64,000 nt of DNA from Paenochrobactrum pullorum (GTDB lineage: Bacteria; Pseudomonadota; Alphaproteobacteria; Rhizobiales; Rhizobiaceae). The position numbers were made by a program, and so were the translations under genes. Below, in pieces: positions 43,926 through 52,007 of this stretch; positions within the stretch are counted from its first letter, which is position 1; each line of letters begins with the position of its first letter. The stretch is taken from positions 744,001 to 808,000 of the forward strand of contig NZ_JBHEEH010000001.1 of the NCBI RefSeq assembly GCF_041929845.1. Direction: 5' to 3'. A model generated the notes under the pieces. That model was not told where the DNA came from and did no database searches. It saw only the letters and a program-made list of their open reading frames with translations.

Positions 43926-44810
43926 GTGAAAAACGCAACATCGGGCAAAAACTCGACCGGAGAGGCCATTATTTGGTCTCTGGCGGATATGCTGCTGGTT
44001 GCCGGTGCTATGTCGGCACTGGTGAAGGCGCAAGGTGTCGCTTATCCGGCCTTTCAGCTGGTTTTCATCCGTGCGCTGATCGGGTTGATCTTCATTCTGC
44101 CGCTCATTTGGCGTGAGCGGCAACAGATGCTGCATATTCGCCATCCGTGGCGTAATCTCACCCGCATTGTTTGCAATGCGATTGCATTAACGAGCCAGTT
44201 TTTTGCCTATGCGCTGATGCCGCTGGTGGTGGTCAATGCTTTAAGTTTTTCCAGACCGCTCGTCACTATGCTGATGGCTGTGGTGATGTTGTCAGAAAAA
44301 GTGAGCCGTATTCAATGGATCGGCGCCGGTATCGCCTTTGGCGGTGTGCTGATCATGCTCAATCCAAGCGGAGGTTTCGTCTGGAGCGTCGGCTTGGCGG
44401 CGATTGCCATCAATGTGGTGTTTGGATCGCTGGCTACCATTCAGACGCGTCAGCTTCGTGAAGAAAGTACTACGGTGATGATGGTGTTTTATACGGTTGG
44501 CTTGGTGGTACTGACCGCCATTCCGGCGATCATGACTTGGCAGCCGGTGAAGGCAATGGATTGGATACCGCTGATTGGCATCGGATTGCTGGCGCAAGCC
44601 GGGCAATATTGTTTCTTGCGCGCTTATCGTTTGGCAGATGCCAGTGTGTTGGCACCGATCAGTTATCTTTCAATCGTGGTGATGGCGATTACCGGTTATG
44701 TATTTTTTGGTGATGTGCCGGAACTGAAAATAATTATTGGTTCTGCCATTGTGCTCTGCTCATTACAATTGACCTCAGTTTTGGAGCGTCGAGCTAAGAA
44801 AAAAAATTAA
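43926..44810 (+). CDS. EamA/DMT-family transporter
   Basis: A protein of about 294 residues with ten predicted helices in two EamA repeats (for example VKAQGVAYPAFQLVFIRALI near 27 and QYCFLRAYRLADASVLAPIS near 235). DMT proteins export or exchange small metabolites. It starts 22 bases after the PIG-L stop if the GTG at 43926 is used. No strong ribosome binding site marks the start, and a longer reading would lie inside the PIG-L gene. Being last in the ROK/PIG-L operon, it might export a by-product, which is only an inference. Confidence 0.78.
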   Translation: MKNATSGKNSTGEAIIWSLADMLLVAGAMSALVKAQGVAYPAFQLVFIRALIGLIFILPLIWRERQQMLHIRHPWRNLTRIVCNAIALTSQFFAYALMPLVVVNALSFSRPLVTMLMAVVMLSEKVSRIQWIGAGIAFGGVLIMLNPSGGFVWSVGLAAIAINVVFGSLATIQTRQLREESTTVMMVFYTVGLVVLTAIPAIMTWQPVKAMDWIPLIGIGLLAQAGQYCFLRAYRLADASVLAPISYLSIVVMAITGYVFFGDVPELKIIIGSAIVLCSLQLTSVLERRAKKKN

Positions 44811-45073
44811 GATCATATTACAAGCAGTCACGATTTTGTTATAAGAATATAATCCTTTTGCTGCAAAGCCGGGCTTTTTTAGATCAAAAATACTTCAATT
44901 TTTATGTATATTGATCAAGTTTTTGCAGAATTTATTGACTTTCTTAAACTATTTACCTACTTGACCAAGAGATGGGCCATGCATCGAACCTCCCCCGGAT
45001 TGCATGGTTGAAACCATTTTTGTCAAATGAAGCTAAGTAAGTTTCTTACTAGTTCCGAGTTTGGAGCAGAAAA

Positions 45074-45520
45074 TTGAAAATTTCTACATTGTTCGCTACA
45101 GCTGCGATTGCTTTCGCAGCAACCACCGCATCTGCACTGGCTGCAGATTTTGAAGTTAAGATGCTCAATAAAGGTGAAGGCGGCGATATGGTTTTTGAAC
45201 CAGCGCTCACCAAAATTGCTGTTGGCGACACAGTTACTTTTGTGCCTTCTGACCCTTCACACAATGCTGAAAGCATGAAGGACATGATGCCAGAAGGTGG
45301 CACCACCTTTAAGGGCAAGATCAACAAGGAAGTAAAAGTTACTTTTGATAAAGAAGGTGTTTACGGCGTTAAGTGCCTGCCACACTTTGCAATGGGCATG
45401 GTCGCTCTCGTTGTTGTTGGCGATGACCTGAGCAATCTTGATACAGCTCCAAATGCGAAAATGCCTCCTAAGGCAAAAGAGCGTATGCTGCCATTGCTTG
45501 AACAGGCTGCAGCCAAGTAA
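45074..45520 (+). CDS. paz: Pseudoazurin
   Basis: A 148-residue precursor of a periplasmic type I blue copper protein. The signal peptide ends ALA/A at residue 23. The copper ligands are H63, C101, H104 and M109, which become His40, Cys78, His81 and Met86 in the mature protein, exactly the classical pseudoazurin numbering. It donates electrons to copper nitrite reductase or cytochrome peroxidases in denitrifiers. The start is a TTG, fixed by GGAG 7 bases upstream. No nir, nor or nos gene is in the window. A terminator follows, so it is monocistronic. Confidence 0.96.
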   Translation: MKISTLFATAAIAFAATTASALAADFEVKMLNKGEGGDMVFEPALTKIAVGDTVTFVPSDPSHNAESMKDMMPEGGTTFKGKINKEVKVTFDKEGVYGVKCLPHFAMGMVALVVVGDDLSNLDTAPNAKMPPKAKERMLPLLEQAAAK

Positions 45521-45540
45521 TTTTCACAGTGTTGTAGTGA

Positions 45541-45578
45541 AAATGCCGGAAGATGATAGTCTTCCGGCATTTTTTTTG
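45541..45578 (+). terminator. Terminator of the pseudoazurin gene
   Basis: A 12-bp stem AAATGCCGGAAG (45541-45552) / CTTCCGGCATTT (45561-45572) with an 8-base loop, followed by a run of Ts. It begins 20 bases after the stop codon. Confidence 0.93.
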
Positions 45579-45727
45579 AAGCAAATTTCAATTTTTATTA
45601 TAAATTTCTGATCTATTTTGTTTTTCATAGTGCTTATACGACGCTATAGTTCTATAGCTGGTTCAGGGGTATTTCAAAAATCGATTGAGGGCAGTCTATC
45701 AAAATGGTTGCTGCCGGGTGAGGCTCA

Positions 45728-46936
45728 TTGAGTGATAGAATAACTGATGCGTCGCAACAATCTGCGCCGGATATAAATGCGGGCAGATTATTATTGTCAC
45801 TTGCGGCAGTGATTGCGACTGCGGCGGTCTTCGGTCTGACATATAGTCTCACGGCACCTCTGGTAGCCATGTCCTTGACAGAGCAGGGCGTGACTGAAAC
45901 TCTTATCGGCATTAATGCAGCAATGCACGCGCTTGGTGTGCTTTGTGTCGCTCCTATATTGCCGCGATGGGCAAGTCGCTATGGAGCGCGCAGGCTCATT
46001 ATTGTCGCTCTCGTCATGACGGCCGTTCTCTTGGCATTGTTTCCGGCCATGCCGAGTTTTTGGCTATGGTTTCCGCTGCGTTTTGGTCTAGGCATAGCTG
46101 CCGAAATCCTGTTTGTGCTTACTGAAACATGGGTGAGCGAGTTGAGTACCGATGCCACGCGCGGTCGCATTATGGCTACCTACACCGCCTTTCTGTCATT
46201 GGGATTTGCGGGCGGGCCGCTGATTTTGTCTTTCACCGGTCTTGATGGTGTTTTGCCGTTTTTCATTGGCAGCTGTGTTGCTTTGTTGGCACTTATTTTT
46301 ATCAGTTATCGCCATATTCAAATACCGGTTATGCAAAAGACCCATAATCTGAATTTGCTGCGTTATATGCGTGCAGCACCTATTGCGATGGGCACAACAG
46401 GTTTAAATGCCGGTATTGAAACGGCGGGCTTGTCATTTTTATCGCTTTACGCGGTGCACCTTGGCTGGAGCGAACAGGGCGGCACCCATTTGATTACGAT
46501 TTTGATGGTCGGCGCTATTTTACTGCAGCTGCCGATTGGTTGGATTTGTGACAAGATGGATCGTTTCCGCTTGATGGTGATTTTAAGCGTCTTGTCGATT
46601 GCAGGCGCTCTTTTCTGGCCATTGATCTTGCAGGCAGGTTGGGTTGCTTATCCCGCCTTGTTTATCTGGGGTGGTGTTTTTGTAGGGATCTACACCACCA
46701 TGCTGGCAATTATCGGCAGCAAGTTCCGCGGCACCGATCTGGTCGGCATTTATGCCGCAATGGGTCTGTTCTGGGGTGCAGGCGCCTTGTTCGGCCCGAC
46801 GTTGGCAGGCATCTCAATGGACATCACAACACATGGTTTGCCGCTTTTTGTCGGCGCGGCTTGTGTCGTATTTCTCGGGTTTATTTTATTTATTGGCCGA
46901 TTTGCAAAGAATACGGATGAGGCGACAACGTGGTAA
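45728..46936 (+). CDS. MFS transporter
   Basis: A 402-residue major facilitator with about 12 helices. The loop 2-3 motif region is ILPRWASRYGARRLIIVAL near residue 77, and the helix 4-5 region is ETWVSELSTDATRGRIMATY near 135. The N-terminal 18 residues are polar. The start is a TTG at 45728 with GTGAGG a few bases upstream; no ATG fits before the first helix. It overlaps the HdeD-like gene by 7 bases, suggesting co-translation. Substrate unknown. Confidence 0.82.
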   Translation: MSDRITDASQQSAPDINAGRLLLSLAAVIATAAVFGLTYSLTAPLVAMSLTEQGVTETLIGINAAMHALGVLCVAPILPRWASRYGARRLIIVALVMTAVLLALFPAMPSFWLWFPLRFGLGIAAEILFVLTETWVSELSTDATRGRIMATYTAFLSLGFAGGPLILSFTGLDGVLPFFIGSCVALLALIFISYRHIQIPVMQKTHNLNLLRYMRAAPIAMGTTGLNAGIETAGLSFLSLYAVHLGWSEQGGTHLITILMVGAILLQLPIGWICDKMDRFRLMVILSVLSIAGALFWPLILQAGWVAYPALFIWGGVFVGIYTTMLAIIGSKFRGTDLVGIYAAMGLFWGAGALFGPTLAGISMDITTHGLPLFVGAACVVFLGFILFIGRFAKNTDEATTW

Positions 46937-48213
46937 GGATTATGCTGCTTTTGCTGGGGCGCGATATTATCCAGCATCATTGGAGAAAATTGTGTGTTGT
47001 CGGCATCCTCTGGTTCATTGCCGGATTGGCGATTTTTATTGATGCGATTGATGGTAAAACGCTCATTCCCTCATATGCATTTGGTTACTTCCTGTTGCCG
47101 GAAGCCATTGTCAGTGTGATCGCTGCCTTTGGCAGTCAAGGTACCGCCAAACAGATGCGCCTCTTTCAGGGGATTTTGCTCTTTGTTTTAGCCATTTTAA
47201 TACTGATGTCGTCCTTTGCCGCCAATTTCATATTGGCGATGATTTTTGGCTTTTGCTTTTTGGTTGATGGCGGCATGCGTATCGGCAGCGCATATGTGGT
47301 GCGCTATTCTCGCTGGAAGGCGGGCGTAGTTGCCGGTGTTATAGAAATTATTCTGGCGATTTTTGTGCTTCAACCTTGGCCGACCTGGTATGAGGGGACA
47401 ATTGGTTGCAATGTAGGCGCAGTGATGATGATGGCGAGTGTGGGTGTTATCAGCATTGCAGTTCGTATCCGCCGTTTGCATCCTGGCGCATCAATCACCT
47501 CTTTGTTCAGAGGGGAACTGACGCTCTTTAACGGCGAATATGTTGAAGAAACAGGTGAGACAACACGCGGTGATCTGATCGTACATGTCTGGACGCCAAC
47601 TGGTAATGCCACCACCCCGCTGCGCCAGCGCGCGATCAACCGTTATATTGCGGCTGTCGATGCAGAAGGAGTGATCTCCACTGGACACGCAGCATTGGAA
47701 GTGCAGCCTGATATTTATATCAGCCATTATCCGGCTGTTGAAATTGATCGCTCACCGGATGAGTTTGGTCGGATTTTACGTGCAACCGTTGATAATGATG
47801 TGCCGGGTCGCTTTTTGACGTCTTATCGTGAGGAGGCTGATGGCTGGTGTGAATCAACTGTCAAAGTGCATCTGGTTGGTGCTGATATACAAAAATTGCG
47901 TAGCTACTGGAAGCGCTATAGTCAGGATACTACCTATAATCTGACCAACCGTAATTGTTCTTCATCGGTGGCGAATGCACTGGATGCGGCTTTTGAAGGT
48001 GGTTTTCGAGAGCGTCGCTGGCCGCTTTTGTCGGCACTTGGTGCCATTTCCTATCCGGAATTATGGGCTGCCGGACTGATGCGCCAACGTGCCGAAACCA
48101 TGGCATGGACACCGGGTTTGGTGCTCGATTATGCGCGCGCTTTAAGTGCTTTGGTCAATCCGCCGGTCAGTACATGGCGACGGTTGTTTCGCCTTAAAAG
48201 TGCAAGTCATTAG
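46930..48213 (+). CDS. HdeD-like membrane protein fused to a papain-like cysteine domain
   Basis: A 427-residue protein in two parts. Residues 20-180 contain about six membrane helices of HdeD/DUF308 style (AIVSVIAAFGSQGTAKQMRL, then GFCFLVDGGMRIGSAYVV). Residues about 190-427 are soluble and carry GHA (H253), YISHYP (263-268) and NRNCSSS (C343). This His-before-Cys order is that of circularly permuted NlpC/P60/LRAT-like enzymes, which act as peptidases, amidases or acyltransferases. No residue of the pair is missing. The GTG at 46930 has GAGG 7 bases upstream and overlaps the MFS stop; an ATG at 46942 is an alternative. The side of the membrane on which the cysteine domain lies is uncertain. 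Confidence 0.78.
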   Translation: MVRIMLLLLGRDIIQHHWRKLCVVGILWFIAGLAIFIDAIDGKTLIPSYAFGYFLLPEAIVSVIAAFGSQGTAKQMRLFQGILLFVLAILILMSSFAANFILAMIFGFCFLVDGGMRIGSAYVVRYSRWKAGVVAGVIEIILAIFVLQPWPTWYEGTIGCNVGAVMMMASVGVISIAVRIRRLHPGASITSLFRGELTLFNGEYVEETGETTRGDLIVHVWTPTGNATTPLRQRAINRYIAAVDAEGVISTGHAALEVQPDIYISHYPAVEIDRSPDEFGRILRATVDNDVPGRFLTSYREEADGWCESTVKVHLVGADIQKLRSYWKRYSQDTTYNLTNRNCSSSVANALDAAFEGGFRERRWPLLSALGAISYPELWAAGLMRQRAETMAWTPGLVLDYARALSALVNPPVSTWRRLFRLKSASH

Positions 48214-48218
48214 GATAT

Positions 48219-48246
48219 AAAAAGCGGGCTTTAAAGCCCGCTTTTT
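48219..48246. terminator. Bidirectional terminator between convergent genes
   Basis: A perfect 28-bp palindrome, AAAAAGCGGGCTTT (48219-48232) joined to its reverse complement. It gives a GC-rich hairpin flanked by As on one side and Ts on the other in both directions. It lies 6 bases after the HdeD-fusion stop and 14 bases beyond the end of the convergent transpeptidase gene. Confidence 0.9.
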
Positions 48247-48259
48247 ATTTAGCTTTATT

Positions 48260-48988
48260 TTATGCCGAGATAGCAAGGCTTCCCTTTGGATCGGGTATAA
48301 CCACAATCTTGCTGCCGTCGCGCACATTGTCATAAAGATGGATGACATCCTGATTGAGCATGCGGATACAGCCGGAAGATACCGCCTTGCCGATGGTCCA
48401 TGCTTCAGGCGAACCGTGAATACGGTAGATGGTGTCGCGCCCGTCTTTATGGATATAGAGTGCGCGCGATCCGAGCGGGTTTTTCAAGCCCGGCCCCATA
48501 CCACCGTTCTTGATACTGTATGGTTCCAAAGCTGGCTGGCGGGCAACCATTTCATCCGGTGGCGTCCAGCGTGGCCATTTGCGCTTATAGGCAATGATTG
48601 CATGGCCTGACCATGCATAGCCGTCACGGCCAACGCCGATTCCGTAGCGCATGGCGCGGCCGTTATTCAGCACATGGTAGAGATATTTATTCGGGGTATC
48701 GACAATCACTGTGCCGGGTTTTTCATCAGTGAAATAATCAATTTCTGTGCGCCAGTATTTTTGCGGCACTTTCGAGACATCAACCGCAGGGATCGGGAAG
48801 TCTTCATAAGGGAGTGCCTCATACATCGGCGGAACTTCAGCCTTGGCGGTTTTGGCTGGTGTTAAATCTGCTGCGGGGCGCATATCGGGATTGGTTGAAA
48901 CGCAACCTGAAAGCGTAATGGCACTGGCACCAATCAGAAAATTTCTGCGGGTCAAAAGCTGTGTCATGTTTTGTTTTTTATTCTTCAT
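48260..48988 (-). CDS. L,D-transpeptidase (YkuD) lipoprotein
   Basis: A 242-residue envelope protein. The N-terminus has twin arginines (TRRNFLIG, R14-R15) and a lipobox LSGC with C29, so it is probably exported, perhaps by Tat, and lipidated. The YkuD domain covers about residues 90-230 with the catalytic HGSPE (H191) and SSGCIRM (C207) motif. Such enzymes cross-link peptidoglycan through 3-3 bridges or attach outer-membrane proteins to it, activities prominent in Rhizobiales. It is monocistronic, with a terminator beyond the stop. A shorter start at 48967 is possible but lacks a close ribosome binding site. Confidence 0.92.
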   Translation of the reverse strand: MKNKKQNMTQLLTRRNFLIGASAITLSGCVSTNPDMRPAADLTPAKTAKAEVPPMYEALPYEDFPIPAVDVSKVPQKYWRTEIDYFTDEKPGTVIVDTPNKYLYHVLNNGRAMRYGIGVGRDGYAWSGHAIIAYKRKWPRWTPPDEMVARQPALEPYSIKNGGMGPGLKNPLGSRALYIHKDGRDTIYRIHGSPEAWTIGKAVSSGCIRMLNQDVIHLYDNVRDGSKIVVIPDPKGSLAISA

Positions 48989-49211
48989 CGGGCTTTCACT
49001 TTAAATTCAAAACGCAAGTCTGTGCTTGGGATTGCGGCTAACAAGCCGGAGCAAGCTTAAGTGAGCCTTAAGATAAGGACAGCTTATGGCCGAAAAAACC
49101 GACAGCAGATGATAGTGACTTTTATGTCACGAATAGCGTTGCGTTAATGACACAGTATTGGTGTGATTATGGTTAAGGAAAGATGAATGATGCCTGCAAA
49201 GCGCTCGCTGC

Positions 49212-50843
49212 TTAAAATAAAGAACCTTGATTGCCATTGTCTTTAGCAGCTGCTGTAGGTCGCTTTGGCCTTGATGGCGTAACAGATTTAGGCGGTTGAG
49301 AAACCACCGGCATACCGTCTTTATGTGCAGTTGCGCCCACTTCCCCATCAGCAAAACGCAAGTTCAACAAGGCGCCATCATCGATACTGGCAGCACGTTT
49401 GAGGGGGTGACCTTCTTTATCGAAAACAATTGCAAAGCCACGTTCCAGCACACTCTCATGCGACAGTGTCCGCATCAAACGTTCCAGCTCCTGACAGCGT
49501 CGTTTGATACGCTCAACTCGCAATCCGATGGCTTGATCGCGGCGGCGATCCAATTGGCCAAGCGCTACTTTATATTGGCTTATTTCGCGCAAGATAGGCT
49601 CGGCATTTAAACGTTCGACGCGATAGGCATAAGATGTGCGGCGTTCGCGCAAATAACTTGCCAAAGCGCGCGGCAGGCGTTCGTTCAGTTGCGTGGTCGT
49701 ACGTTTGTGTTCCGCAATTTTACGGCGCAGCAGAAGTGGTGAAAACTGACGTGCCAATCCATCCAGCTGCATCTTTTTATGCTGGGTCAGTGTTTGTAGG
49801 CTGCGCTCAAGACGGCTGCTGATCTCATCAAAATGGCGACGCGGCATTGCCAGTAATTGATCGGCATTGGGCATGGCACGACCAAGCGCACGTTGCATTT
49901 GACGACGTTGTTCCAGATAACGCGATATAGCAGATGAAAGGCGTGCCGAATGGGAGGCAAGGGCGGCTTGCAGATCGGCGCGCACGGGTACCGCCATTTC
50001 GGCCGCTCCCGTTGGCGTTGGCGCACGTATATCGGCAGCCAGATCAATCAGTGTCCAGTCGGTTTCGTGACCAACCGCAGAAATCACCGGAATATGGGAG
50101 GCCGCAACGGCACGCACTACCACCTCATCATTAAAACCCCAAAGGTCTTCCAGACTGCCGCCACCACGCGCCACAATCAAAAGATCAGGCTGCGCAATGG
50201 TGCTTCCGGCGGGAAGATTGTTAAAGCCCTGAACCGCGGCAGCCACTTCTTCGCCGCTGGTTTCACCCTGTACACGCACCGGCCAAACCAGTACATGAAG
50301 CGGAAAACGATCAGTGATACGATGGATGATGTCGCGTATCACTGCACCGGTTGGCGAGGTGATCACGCCGATCACTTTCGGCATGAATGGCAAGAGTTGT
50401 TTGTTGGCAGGATCAAACAACCCTTCAGCGCCGAGCTTGCGTTTGCGTTCCTCCAGAAGCGCCATCAATGCACCGGCTCCTGCCGGTTCCATTTGCTCGA
50501 TGACAATCTGATATTTGGATGAGCCGGGATAGGTGGTAAGCTTGCCGGTGGCAATCACTTCCATGCCTTCTTCGGGGCGGAAACGCAATTTGCTCATTGA
50601 TCCGCGCCAGATAACCGCCTCCATGCGGGCTTTATCGTCTTTCAGCGCGAAATAAGCATGCCCCGATGAATGGGGCCCGCGATAACCGGAGATTTCACCA
50701 CGCACCCGCACATGGCCGAATTGCTCTTCAATCGAGCGTTTGAGCGCGCCCGATATTTCAGAGACAGAATATTCGGCAACATTGGAGCTGGCATTTTGGG
50801 CAGCATCCGTTACGGGCTTTGGCGAATCGAATAAATTATTCAT
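49212..50843 (-). CDS. xseA: Exodeoxyribonuclease VII, large subunit
   Basis: A 543-residue nuclease subunit. It has an N-terminal OB-fold (YSVSEISGALKRSIEEQFGH, then RGEISGYRGPHSSGHAYFAL), a central catalytic domain with GVITSPTGAVIRDIIHRITD, ARGGGSLEDLWGFNDE and SAVGHETDWTLIDLAADIRA, and a long coiled-coil C-terminal part. With the small subunit XseB, not in the window, it degrades single-stranded DNA to oligonucleotides. The C-terminal 80 residues beyond the core are proline- and lysine-rich, longer than in E. coli and usual for Rhizobiales. It lies 53 bases downstream of the LysR gene. Confidence 0.96.
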   Translation of the reverse strand: MNNLFDSPKPVTDAAQNASSNVAEYSVSEISGALKRSIEEQFGHVRVRGEISGYRGPHSSGHAYFALKDDKARMEAVIWRGSMSKLRFRPEEGMEVIATGKLTTYPGSSKYQIVIEQMEPAGAGALMALLEERKRKLGAEGLFDPANKQLLPFMPKVIGVITSPTGAVIRDIIHRITDRFPLHVLVWPVRVQGETSGEEVAAAVQGFNNLPAGSTIAQPDLLIVARGGGSLEDLWGFNDEVVVRAVAASHIPVISAVGHETDWTLIDLAADIRAPTPTGAAEMAVPVRADLQAALASHSARLSSAISRYLEQRRQMQRALGRAMPNADQLLAMPRRHFDEISSRLERSLQTLTQHKKMQLDGLARQFSPLLLRRKIAEHKRTTTQLNERLPRALASYLRERRTSYAYRVERLNAEPILREISQYKVALGQLDRRRDQAIGLRVERIKRRCQELERLMRTLSHESVLERGFAIVFDKEGHPLKRAASIDDGALLNLRFADGEVGATAHKDGMPVVSQPPKSVTPSRPKRPTAAAKDNGNQGSLF

Positions 50844-50896
50844 AGCTCTATTGGTCAGTTTTCAGGGCTGGAGGTCAAGCCACGATGCTGTTTCAC

Positions 50897-51850
50897 TTAC
50901 CAATCTATAGCAAGATATTGTGCATGGCTTTTCTTTTGCTTTTGATGATTGGCCAACTGACGTTCTGTATTCAAAGGCGTAATCGGCGGAGCGGTAATGC
51001 TTTCAAGGCTTGCCACAATATGTTGCACCAGCGCATCCATAATGGCGGCTTGCTTGCTGGCACCGCGTAAAATGCCGATGCCGAATTTTGGCAAACCGTT
51101 GAAACCTTCCGATTCAGTCAGCACACGCATGCCTGGGCGCAGTGCACATTCCGGCAAGACTGCCACGGCAAGCCCTGCCAAAACCGCGGCACTAAGCACA
51201 CTGGCAGACCAGCTGGTAAACAAGATGCGGTAATCACGTTGCGCTTCCACCAAAGCATGAATGGCCGAGCGGCGCCAAACGCAAGTTGTGCGTCCGACGG
51301 CTAATGGTAATATTTCGGCTTCATGAATATTATGGCTGGCGGAAGAAACCCATAATAAAGGTTCGGTGCGTAAAATTTCTGATGGATGTACCTGATCGCA
51401 TTGTGTAACCAGCGCAATATCGAGTTCACCCTTTTTGATCAGTTCATTAAGATTGATGGATGGTTCACATACAACAGAGAGTTCTATGCGCGGGTTCGAA
51501 CGTGAAAAACGTGCCATAATTTCAGGCAAAAAACGGTCGGCATAATCATCCGGCATGCCGATGCGGATATGGCCTTCCAATTGTTGGTCATCAAATGAAG
51601 CGATGGCTTCTTGACTGAGACGGAGCATGCGGCGTGCATAGATCAACAGTTTCTGGCCGTCTTCAGTAAGACGGTTGTTGCGGCCATCGCGCTCAAAAAG
51701 CGGCTTGTCGATCCGCTCTTCGAGACGGCGCATTTGCATGGAAACGGCCGACTGCGTCTTGAAAATCGTTTCTGCGGCACGGGTAAAACTGCCGCTGTCA
51801 GCAATAGCAATGAAGGTTTGCAGCTGATCCAGATCGAGCGGAGTATTCAT
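50897..51850 (-). CDS. LysR-family transcriptional regulator
   Basis: A 317-residue LysR protein. The winged helix-turn-helix is at about residues 5-64 (LDQLQTFIAIADSGSFTRAA, then TQSAVSMQMRRLEERIDKPL). The effector domain is about 92-290 and contains two cysteines (CVWRR, PECALRPG). The tail after 290 is polar. The N-terminal wording is close to the LsrB/VtlR group of Rhizobiales, which controls oxidative-stress, envelope and small-RNA genes and, in Sinorhizobium, glutathione synthesis. The gshA gene lies 158 bases upstream, which fits, but the group has many paralogues and I do not assign a symbol. Confidence 0.88.
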   Translation of the reverse strand: MNTPLDLDQLQTFIAIADSGSFTRAAETIFKTQSAVSMQMRRLEERIDKPLFERDGRNNRLTEDGQKLLIYARRMLRLSQEAIASFDDQQLEGHIRIGMPDDYADRFLPEIMARFSRSNPRIELSVVCEPSINLNELIKKGELDIALVTQCDQVHPSEILRTEPLLWVSSASHNIHEAEILPLAVGRTTCVWRRSAIHALVEAQRDYRILFTSWSASVLSAAVLAGLAVAVLPECALRPGMRVLTESEGFNGLPKFGIGILRGASKQAAIMDALVQHIVASLESITAPPITPLNTERQLANHQKQKKSHAQYLAIDW

Positions 51851-51938
51851 CGATGATTATTCCGTTTTTTATTATTATGAATGACGGATAATCCATCTAT
51901 TTTTTTGATAAATCAATGAGCCGAAATGTAGCATGACA

Positions 51939-51973
51939 AAGGCCAAGCAACGGGGCATCAGTTGCTTGGCCTT
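51939..51973 (-). terminator. Terminator after gshA
   Basis: A 13-bp perfect stem AAGGCCAAGCAAC (51939-51951) / GTTGCTTGGCCTT (51961-51973) with a 9-base loop. On the minus strand only a short T-rich stretch (TTTGTCAT) follows. It lies 35 bases past the gshA stop. Confidence 0.72.
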
Positions 51974-52007
51974 GCTGAAGATAGAACCGATTTATTAAAT
52001 CAGTATC

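Noticed and set aside
44880..44925. FNR/NNR-like half-sites (ATCAA, TTGAT) upstream of pseudoazurin
   Set aside because: No pair has the TTGAT-N4-ATCAA spacing; the second halves do not match, so I do not call an oxygen-responsive site.
49190..49271. A short plus-strand frame overlapping the end of xseA
   Set aside because: It is very short, runs into xseA on the opposite strand and has no terminator or homology that I recognise.
50897..51850. Naming the LysR gene lsrB or vtlR
   Set aside because: The N-terminus is similar, but the neighbouring trxB gene typical of that locus is not here, and LysR paralogues are numerous.
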